Positions 58,233 to 64,000 of a DNA stretch of 64,000 nt are shown here, piece by piece; the first letter of the stretch is position 1; every line of letters starts with the position of its first letter. Source of the stretch: Actinoplanes lobatus (lineage in GTDB: Bacteria; Actinomycetota; Actinomycetes; Mycobacteriales; Micromonosporaceae). The stretch spans positions 6,692,501 through 6,756,500 of the forward strand of contig NZ_JACHNC010000001.1 of NCBI RefSeq assembly GCF_014205215.1. Direction: 5' to 3'. The notes under the pieces were generated by a model that saw only the letters and a list, made by a program, of their open reading frames with translations, had not been told where the DNA came from and searched no databases. Made by a program: the position numbers and the translations under genes.

Positions 58233-59204
58233 TTACTCGCTCGGTGCGGCGTTGACCGAATCGCGGGCCGGGGTTCGGGCCGCGAAGGCGTCGACGGCCG
58301 CGAGGTCGTAGGAGCCGGCGTCGGTGCCCAGGCCCTGTGCGACCTGCGCCGCGGCAGCGCAGCCCAGTACGGCCGCCTCCCGCAACGTCCGGCCCTCGGC
58401 CCGGCCGAGGATGAAACCGGCCGAGAACGCGTCGCCGCAGCCGGTGGTGTCGACGACGTCGATCTGGAAGGCCGGGACGGTGATGACCTCGTCAGCGGTC
58501 ACCACGAGCGCGCCCTTGCTGCCGTGGGTGACCGCGACGCAGCCGGCGCCGGCGTCGACGAGTGCGCGGCAGGCGGTCACGAGGTCGTCGGCGCCGGTGA
58601 AGCCGAGGACCTGTTCGTCGTTGGGCAGCAGATAGTCGGCGTACGGGAGGGCAGCGACGATCCACTCCAGCATGCCGGGGTCGCCGGGCGCGAGCAGGTC
58701 GATGGAGGTCGACAGGCCCTTGTCCCTGGCGTACGACAGCAGTTCGGCCGCTGCCGGCCCACCGAGGAACTCAGGTCCGCCCAGGTGCAGGTGGGTGCAG
58801 CCGTCGAGTGTGGCCAGGTCGATGTCGGCGACGGTGAAGGCGCCGTTGGCGCCGATGCAGTGCCACGCCGGCCGGTCGCCGTTGGGCCGCACCGGGATCA
58901 CCGAGGCGGAGGTCTGGGCGGCATCGGTGCGTACCAGGCCGGTGACGTCGACACCCTCGCGGACCAGGGCCGCGGACAGGGCGTCGCCGATGGGGTCGGT
59001 GCCGATCGCGCCGTAGGAGCGGACGGTCGCGCCGAGCCGGCTGAGCACGACAGCGGTGCCGCCTGCGGTGCCGGCCGGGGACAGCCGGATCGTCTCCACT
59101 ATCTGACCGGTGGAGCCGGCGGGAAGGGAATCGATACCGATCACATGGGTGTCGAGGACATGGACCCCGACCGCCGCGACGGTGACTTCGCTGGAGTTGG
59201 TCAT
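58233..59204 (-). CDS. PfkB-family carbohydrate kinase
   Basis: 323 aa from ATG 59204. N-terminal sugar-binding region PAGSTGQIVETIRLSPAGTA followed by GGTAVVLSRLGATVRSYGAI; C-terminal signature DVVDTTGCGDAFSAGFILGR with the catalytic Asp in GCGDAF (GAGD-type anion hole). SIDLLAPGDP and LLPNDEQV are usual for ribokinase-like enzymes. The substrate could be a sugar, nucleoside or sugar-like metabolite. It is monocistronic, with a hairpin terminator. Confidence 0.94.
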   Translation of the reverse strand: MTNSSEVTVAAVGVHVLDTHVIGIDSLPAGSTGQIVETIRLSPAGTAGGTAVVLSRLGATVRSYGAIGTDPIGDALSAALVREGVDVTGLVRTDAAQTSASVIPVRPNGDRPAWHCIGANGAFTVADIDLATLDGCTHLHLGGPEFLGGPAAAELLSYARDKGLSTSIDLLAPGDPGMLEWIVAALPYADYLLPNDEQVLGFTGADDLVTACRALVDAGAGCVAVTHGSKGALVVTADEVITVPAFQIDVVDTTGCGDAFSAGFILGRAEGRTLREAAVLGCAAAAQVAQGLGTDAGSYDLAAVDAFAARTPARDSVNAAPSE

Positions 59205-59330
59205 GGCTTTACCTCGAGCAGAAGGGGGAGGGCAACGACGGGGACGGCGAGGCGGCGCAAGAACGATCTCCCTGACAACGTGGGTGGGCTGGAAGATCGT
59301 AGATCATCATTGGTGTCGCTGTGATCCGGC

Positions 59331-60149
59331 TCACCGAGCGTGTCGGACGCCCTGGACAAGGTGGGTGATCGTCGCGACGACCGGGCGGTACGCGTCCTCG
59401 GGCTCCTGTGGCCAGCCGGCCGCGTCCCAGGTGCCCAACCGGTAGATCGCGGCCCGGACCAGCATCTGGTTCCACTCCGGCAGATGCGCCCAGCGGTCGA
59501 TCACCTCGGGCCCGGTGCCGTGCCACACCATCGCGTCGACCGCCGCGACCGCCGACGCCCAGGCCGGCGGCCGCCAGTACGCCGGCCAGTCGATCACCGC
59601 GGGTGGCAGACCGTCGCTGAACAGGATGTTGCCCAGCAGGTCACCGTGGACGACCTGCTCGGGCAGGGCCGCCGGCCGGCGCAGGGCGAGCAACTCGTCC
59701 AGCAGTTTCGACGGCCGGCGCGGCCCCGGCGGTGGGGTGTCGAAGAAGGCGAGCTGCTCCCCGTACACCCAAGGGTCGTGCCGGGTGTCCAGGAACGTGG
59801 GCCGCGGCACCGCCGCGACCAGCTCGTGGAACGCGGCACCCACCCGGATGACGTCGTCGACGCGGCGCTGGTCGGGGTGCCCGGCGACGGCCTCGGTCGC
59901 CTCCCAGCCGCCGGCCAGCCAGTCGCCGTCGGCGGCGCGCACCGGGCGGGCGATCCGGAACCGCGGTGACGCGGGTAGGGCGGTGAGCACCTCGGCACGC
60001 CAGCGGACCTCGTCGTCGCCCTCGGACGGTTTCAGGACGACGTCGCCGACCCGCCAGGTGCCGCCCTTGCCGCCGGCCAGCCGGACCGCGTCGCCCTCGG
60101 CGCCGAAGGCGGCACACACGGCACGGGGCGGTCCCGGATTCTTTGTCAT
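59331..60149 (-). CDS. Aminoglycoside phosphotransferase-like (APH family) protein
   Basis: 272 aa from ATG 60149. The kinase-like fold shows WRVGDVVLKPSEGDDEVRWR (Lys that binds ATP), the catalytic HGD in EQVVHGDLLGNILF and the metal Asp in PAVIDWPAYWRPP. The pattern VVHGDLLGNILFSDGLPP resembles an actinobacterial hypothetical kinase-like family (TIGR02569-like) rather than true resistance APHs. The substrate is unknown. It is not clearly in an operon with the PfkB gene 127 bp downstream. Confidence 0.85.
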   Translation of the reverse strand: MTKNPGPPRAVCAAFGAEGDAVRLAGGKGGTWRVGDVVLKPSEGDDEVRWRAEVLTALPASPRFRIARPVRAADGDWLAGGWEATEAVAGHPDQRRVDDVIRVGAAFHELVAAVPRPTFLDTRHDPWVYGEQLAFFDTPPPGPRRPSKLLDELLALRRPAALPEQVVHGDLLGNILFSDGLPPAVIDWPAYWRPPAWASAVAAVDAMVWHGTGPEVIDRWAHLPEWNQMLVRAAIYRLGTWDAAGWPQEPEDAYRPVVATITHLVQGVRHAR

Positions 60150-60330
60150 CGGTGCCCGTTCTGGAGATGGTCGCTGACGGCACCCGGCAGGATATCGAGA
60201 AGATGCACGAAACGGCAGGCCAGGGCGACTGTTCCGGCTAGCGTCGAGGCTCTGGGCCGATCTCCGGCAACACTGGGTATAACCGTCATATCTGCCGATA
60301 CCCTGAATTTGAGCGTCTTGTGGTGGAAAC

Positions 60331-60349
60331 TGAGGTAAGGATTGCCTAA
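60331..60349 (+). promoter_or_regulatory. Iron box (IdeR/DmdR-type operator)
   Basis: TGAGGTAAGGATTGCCTAA matches the consensus TTAGGTTAGGCTAACCTAA at 14 of 19 positions. It lies 41 bp before the siderophore-binding lipoprotein gene, as expected for repression by the iron-loaded DtxR-family regulator. Confidence 0.8.
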
Positions 60350-60389
60350 GTGGCAGTAATCAGTATATTCACCATCATCGGAGGCCCGT

Positions 60390-61403
60390 ATGGCGACGAC
60401 CCCGTCCATCGGACGTCGAAATCTTCTCTTCGGCGCGGCGGGTGTCGCGGCCGGCGGGCTGCTCGCGGCCTGCGGCGACAGCGCCGACGAGCAGAAGCCG
60501 GTTCCGGTCGTGTCCGTGGAGATCGGCGGCGGTAGGTTCCCGGCCACGGTCACCCACCAGTTCGGCAGCACGACCCTGGAGGCGGCACCGAAAGCGGTCG
60601 TCTCGCTCGGCTGGGCCGACGCCGACGCCCTGCTCGCCCTCGGCGTGGTCCCGATCGGCATCCTCGACTGGTTTCAGGCCTGGCCGACCGGTGTGGGCCC
60701 GTGGGCGCAGGACAGGCTGAAGGGTGCGAAACCCACCGTACTCAAAGGGCCGGAGATCAACTTCGAGAGTGTGGCCGCACTGCGGCCGGACTTCATCACG
60801 TTCACCAAGAGCGACAACGTCAAGGCCACCTGGGAACAGCTCGAGAAGCTCGCGCCCACGCTGTCCGGGCCGGCGAACACCCCGCCGTACGGCACCACCC
60901 TCAGGGACCAGACCGTGATGATCGCCTCGGCCCTGGGCCGCAAGGCCGACGGCGAGGCTCTGGTCATCGCCAATGACACGAAACTCGGCGTCGCGAAGGC
61001 GGCCAACCCGGAGTTCCAGGGCAAGAGCGTGGTCGTTGCGGCCGCGTTCGGCGGGCAGTACGGCGCCTACACGCGCGGCGACGGCCGCGTGCAGTTCATG
61101 GAAGCGCTCGGCTTCGTGAACTCCCAGAAGATCGAGGACCTCAACCCCGCCAACTACTACGCCCCGATCTCCAAGGAACAGGTCGGCCTGCTCGACGCCG
61201 ACCTGACCGTCGTCTTCGGTATCGGCGCCGGCGAGGAACTCAAGAACGACCCGGTGCTCAACAGCATCCCGTCGGCCAAGGACGGCCGCATGCTCATCCT
61301 CGAGGACCCCGACCTGGTCAACGCGTTCTCCACCAACTCGGTACTGAGCACCCCCTACACCATCGAGCGATTCGTACCGATGGCGAAGGAAACTCTGGCG
61401 TGA
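60390..61403 (+). CDS. Iron-siderophore ABC transporter substrate-binding lipoprotein
   Basis: 337 aa from ATG 60390. The N-terminus combines a twin-arginine motif (GRRNLLFGAAGVAAGGLLAA) with a lipobox, so the lipid-anchored Cys follows LLAA at residue 28. The mature part is a FecB/FhuD-type cluster A-III binding protein: AVVSLGWADADALLALGVVP, then INFESVAALRPDFITFTKSD and ENP-like VLSTPYTIERFVPMAKETLA. It captures ferric siderophore outside the membrane and passes it to the permeases encoded next. Confidence 0.95.
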   Translation: MATTPSIGRRNLLFGAAGVAAGGLLAACGDSADEQKPVPVVSVEIGGGRFPATVTHQFGSTTLEAAPKAVVSLGWADADALLALGVVPIGILDWFQAWPTGVGPWAQDRLKGAKPTVLKGPEINFESVAALRPDFITFTKSDNVKATWEQLEKLAPTLSGPANTPPYGTTLRDQTVMIASALGRKADGEALVIANDTKLGVAKAANPEFQGKSVVVAAAFGGQYGAYTRGDGRVQFMEALGFVNSQKIEDLNPANYYAPISKEQVGLLDADLTVVFGIGAGEELKNDPVLNSIPSAKDGRMLILEDPDLVNAFSTNSVLSTPYTIERFVPMAKETLA

Positions 61404-62461
61404 CGTCCACGGCCGAGCGGGCCGGATACCGACCTCCCCAGGAACGGGTCCGCGCCCGGGGCGGGCTCACCGCGCGTGCTCTGGGGCTGCTGGCGGCCGC
61501 GGCGGTTCTCGTCGCGGTCGTCGCCGTGAGCATCGCGGTCGGCGCCAAACCCATCCCGCTCGGCACGGTATGGGACGTGCTGTTCTCCCACGGCGCGAAC
61601 ACCGAGGACGTTCGGATCGTCTTCGACCTGCGCATTCCCCGTACGCTGATCGGGCTCGCCGCGGGAATCGCGCTGGGACTGGCGGGAGCGCTCATGCAGG
61701 CGCTCACCCGCAATCCGCTCGCCGACCCGGGCATTCTCGGCATCAACGCGGGCGCCGCGGCGGCGGTGGTGCTCGCGATCCGGGTTCTCGGCGTCGGCTC
61801 GCTGACCGGCTACATCTGGTTCGCGTTCGTCGGCGCCGCCGGCGCGTTCCTGGTGGTCTACCTGCTCGGCACCAGCGGCCACGCGAGCGCGTCACCGGAA
61901 CGGCTCGCGCTCGCCGGCGCGGCCGTCGGCGCCGCGCTGCTGTCGGTCACCAACGCTGTCGCCCTGCTGGACACCACCACCTTCGACCGGTACCGGCTGT
62001 GGACCGTCGGGTCGCTCGCCGGCCGCGACCTCACCGTGCTGTGGGGCGTCCTGCCGTTCATCCTGGCCGGCACCGTGATCGCGATCGCCCTGGGACCTTC
62101 GCTGAACGTCATCGCGCTCGGCGAGGACACCGCCCGAGGGCTCGGCGCCAACCTCGACCGCACCCGGGTGCTCTCCGCGGTGGCCGTCACCGCGCTCTGC
62201 GGCGCCGCCACCGCCGCGGTCGGGCCCATCGCGTTCGTCGGGCTCGCCGTACCGCACATCGCCCGCGCCCTGGTCGGGCCGGACCAGCGCTGGCTGCTGC
62301 CGTACTCGCTGCTGCTCGCACCGATCCTGCTGCTGGCCGCGGACGTCATCGGCCGGGTGGTCGCACGCCCCGGCGAACTGGAGGCCGGCCTGGTCGCGGC
62401 CCTGCTCGGGGCGCCCATCTTCCTCGCCGTCGTGCTGCACCGCCGGATCGTGCCGCTGTGA
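61400..62461 (+). CDS. FecCD-family iron-siderophore permease 1
   Basis: 353 aa from GTG 61400, overlapping the binding-protein stop (GTGA). About nine hydrophobic helices, with landmarks DLRIPRTLIGLAAGIALGLA, GALMQALTRNPLADPGILGI, LGEDTARGLGANLDRTRVLS (cytoplasmic ATPase-contact loop) and VGPIAFVGLAVPHIARALVG. It forms a heterodimer with the second permease. Confidence 0.96.
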   Translation: MTSTAERAGYRPPQERVRARGGLTARALGLLAAAAVLVAVVAVSIAVGAKPIPLGTVWDVLFSHGANTEDVRIVFDLRIPRTLIGLAAGIALGLAGALMQALTRNPLADPGILGINAGAAAAVVLAIRVLGVGSLTGYIWFAFVGAAGAFLVVYLLGTSGHASASPERLALAGAAVGAALLSVTNAVALLDTTTFDRYRLWTVGSLAGRDLTVLWGVLPFILAGTVIAIALGPSLNVIALGEDTARGLGANLDRTRVLSAVAVTALCGAATAAVGPIAFVGLAVPHIARALVGPDQRWLLPYSLLLAPILLLAADVIGRVVARPGELEAGLVAALLGAPIFLAVVLHRRIVPL

Positions 62462-63492
62462 CCCGCCGGCTCACCGTCCGAGCACCCGGCATCGCGTTAC
62501 GGCTCGACGTGCGCACCCTGGGGGTCAGCGGCGCGCTGCTGGTCGCCGCGTTCGCGGCCGTCCTGCTCACCGTCGTGGCGGTGGGGATCCGGTTGCCCCT
62601 GGCCGACATCGTCGAGATCCTGCAGGGCGGCGGCCGCCGTGCCGACCGGTTCATCCTGCTCGATCTCCGCCTGCCACGGGTCTGTCTCGCCCTGCTCACC
62701 GGCGCCGCGCTGGCCCTGTCCGGAGCGGTCTTCCAGAGCCTCTCCCGCAATCCGCTCGGCAGCCCCGACATCGTCGGCTTCACCACCGGCTCGGCCACCG
62801 GCGCGGTGCTCGCGATCGTCGTGTTCGGCGCCGGGCCGGCCGGTTCCGCCGTCGCGGCCATCGCCGGCGGCATCGGCACCGCCCTGATCGTGTACGGGCT
62901 GGCCGCCCGCGGCGGCGGCTCGATCCGGCGGCTGGTGCTCGTCGGGATCGGGATCGCGGCGATGCTGGTCGCGGTCAACAGCTACCTCATCAGCCGTGCC
63001 CGGCTGGACGCCGCCCAGTCCGCCGCGGTCTGGCTGGTCGGCACCCTCAACGGCCGGACCTGGCAGTACGTGTACCTGCTCGGCATCGCCCTCGCGGTTC
63101 TGACACCGCCGTTGCTGCTGCTGAGCCGACGGCTGCAGATGCTCGCGATGGGCGAGGACTCGGCACGCTCCCTCGGGGTTCCGGTGCGATGGTCCCGGCT
63201 GTCGCTGATGGTCCTGGCGGTCGCGGTCTGCGCCGTCGCGACCGCGGCGACCGGCCCGGTCGCGTTCGTGGCACTGGCCGCGCCGCAGGTCACCCGGCGG
63301 CTGACCCGTTCACCGTCGGTGCAGCTGCTGCCGGCGGCGATCACCGGGGCACTGCTGATGGTGCTCAGCGACTTCGTCGCGCAGCGGATCCTGGCGCCCG
63401 CCCAGCTGCCGGTGGGCGTGGTGACCGGCGCGGTCGGCGGGGTCTACCTCGCCTGGCTGCTCAGCGAGCAGTGGCGTAAGGGGAACGGATGA
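62458..63492 (+). CDS. FecCD-family iron-siderophore permease 2
   Basis: 344 aa from GTG 62458, overlapping the preceding stop (GTGA). The same fold as permease 1: LRLPRVCLALLTGAALALSG, AVFQSLSRNPLGSPDIVGFT, MGEDSARSLGVPVRWSRLSL and TGPVAFVALAAPQVTRRLTR. The two permeases are diverged, as is normal for FepD/FepG-type pairs. Confidence 0.96.
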   Translation: MTRRLTVRAPGIALRLDVRTLGVSGALLVAAFAAVLLTVVAVGIRLPLADIVEILQGGGRRADRFILLDLRLPRVCLALLTGAALALSGAVFQSLSRNPLGSPDIVGFTTGSATGAVLAIVVFGAGPAGSAVAAIAGGIGTALIVYGLAARGGGSIRRLVLVGIGIAAMLVAVNSYLISRARLDAAQSAAVWLVGTLNGRTWQYVYLLGIALAVLTPPLLLLSRRLQMLAMGEDSARSLGVPVRWSRLSLMVLAVAVCAVATAATGPVAFVALAAPQVTRRLTRSPSVQLLPAAITGALLMVLSDFVAQRILAPAQLPVGVVTGAVGGVYLAWLLSEQWRKGNG

Positions 63493-64000
63493 CATCGCGG
63501 CTGTCCGGCTCGGAGCTCACCCTCGGCTACGACAACCGGGTGGTGGCCGAGCGCCTGACCGTCGAGATCCCGGACGGCGCCTTCACGGTGATCGTCGGCC
63601 CGAACGCGTGCGGCAAGTCGACCCTGCTGCGTGCCCTGTCCGGACTGCTGTCACCCCGGCACGGAACCGTCGTCCTGGACGGGGCGGCGATCAGCTCGTA
63701 CCGGGCGAAGGAGGTCGCCCGCCGGCTCGGTCTGCTCGCCCAGTCGGCGACCGCGCCGGAGGGCATCTCGGTGGCCGACCTGGTGGCCCGGGGCCGGTAC
63801 CCGCACCAGCGGCTGCTGCGCCAGTGGACCCCGGAGGACGAGTACCAGGTCGCGGAGGCGATGGCGGCGACCGGAGTGACCGAGCTGGCGGACCGGGCCG
63901 TCGACGAGTTGTCCGGCGGCCAGCGGCAGCGGGTGTGGATGGCGATGGCGCTGGCGCAGCAGACGAACATCCTGCTCCTGGACGAGCCGACGACATATCT
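63489..64000 (+). CDS. Iron-siderophore ABC transporter ATP-binding protein, cut by window edge
   Basis: ATG 63489 overlaps the permease stop (ATGA); 170 residues are visible, and the rest lies beyond 64000. Walker A is VGPNACGKSTLLRALSG, with Cys in the usual GPNGCGKST position shifted as ACGKST; Q-loop in LGLLAQSATAPEGISVADLV; signature VDELSGGQRQRVWMAMALAQ; Walker B ILLLDEPTTYL. It energises the FecCD permeases. The end of the gene is not seen. Confidence 0.96.
   Translation, partial: MTSRLSGSELTLGYDNRVVAERLTVEIPDGAFTVIVGPNACGKSTLLRALSGLLSPRHGTVVLDGAAISSYRAKEVARRLGLLAQSATAPEGISVADLVARGRYPHQRLLRQWTPEDEYQVAEAMAATGVTELADRAVDELSGGQRQRVWMAMALAQQTNILLLDEPTTY

Noticed and set aside
58011..59324. 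A 437-codon plus-strand frame opposite the PfkB-family kinase
   Set aside because: Antisense shadow of a gene with a complete PfkB signature; valine/glycine/arginine-rich composition.
1..64000. CRISPR array, rRNA, tRNA or antibiotic biosynthesis cluster
   Set aside because: No spaced direct repeats of CRISPR type, no recognisable RNA genes and no polyketide, peptide synthetase or RiPP core enzymes were seen.

Overview
The window is high-GC actinobacterial DNA. Several gene families point to a motile, spore-forming actinomycete of the Micromonosporaceae type, such as Actinoplanes: a mycothiol-dependent maleylpyruvate-isomerase-like enzyme, a SAM-dependent methyltransferase of the DUF574 type, an XRE regulator paired with a DUF397 protein, an MgtA-like mannosyltransferase, IniA/IniC-like dynamin GTPases, chemoreceptors and a FliF-like domain. 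The genus is inference. No rRNA, tRNA, CRISPR array or recognisable antibiotic gene cluster was seen.

Layout. 1-8.5 kb: mostly single genes (an unrecognised gene cut by the left edge, a DHFR-like reductase, a protein with four DivIVA-like motifs, a frameshifted DUF4259 gene, an amidohydrolase, a Tat-exported CAP protein with three near-identical repeats, a mycothiol-dependent enzyme). 8.5-16.5 kb: signal transduction (a membrane chemoreceptor, and an aerotaxis-like receptor split into PAS and signalling genes), a lipoprotein, and a divergent aminotransferase/MocR pair with overlapping start codons. 16.6-31.6 kb: regulator/target pairs: AraC, HxlR with hydrolase and Ohr/OsmC, an ABC exporter, TetR with SDR, a DesK/NarL-type two-component system whose promoter module is duplicated next to a small exported protein, a Ca-binding-type acidic repeat protein, an FAD monooxygenase and a VOC protein.

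31.8-40.4 kb holds the most notable system. Eight genes on the minus strand, nearly all joined by overlapping stop and start codons, read in order: a 28-aa peptide, TPR membrane protein, IniA-like dynamin GTPase, C39-like cysteine peptidase with a C-terminal membrane segment, a small acidic protein, an Hsp70-like ATPase with a non-canonical C-terminus, an IniC-like dynamin GTPase and an ECF sigma factor. It looks like an expanded relative of mycobacterial iniBAC, a cell-envelope stress operon.

40.6-50.5 kb is an accessory island of orphan immunity-type genes (SMI1/KNR4, Imm1-like and others), several of them broken. One is interrupted by an intact ISAs1-family element with perfect 10-bp target duplications, so the ancestral gene can be reconstructed. 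50.7-57.2 kb carries a stand-alone FliF C-domain protein, an XRE/DUF397 regulator cassette and a rare fusion of a class A penicillin-binding protein to a NodB-type polysaccharide deacetylase. 58-64 kb has a PfkB kinase, a phosphotransferase, and an iron-siderophore ABC importer behind an IdeR/DmdR-type iron box, running off the right edge.
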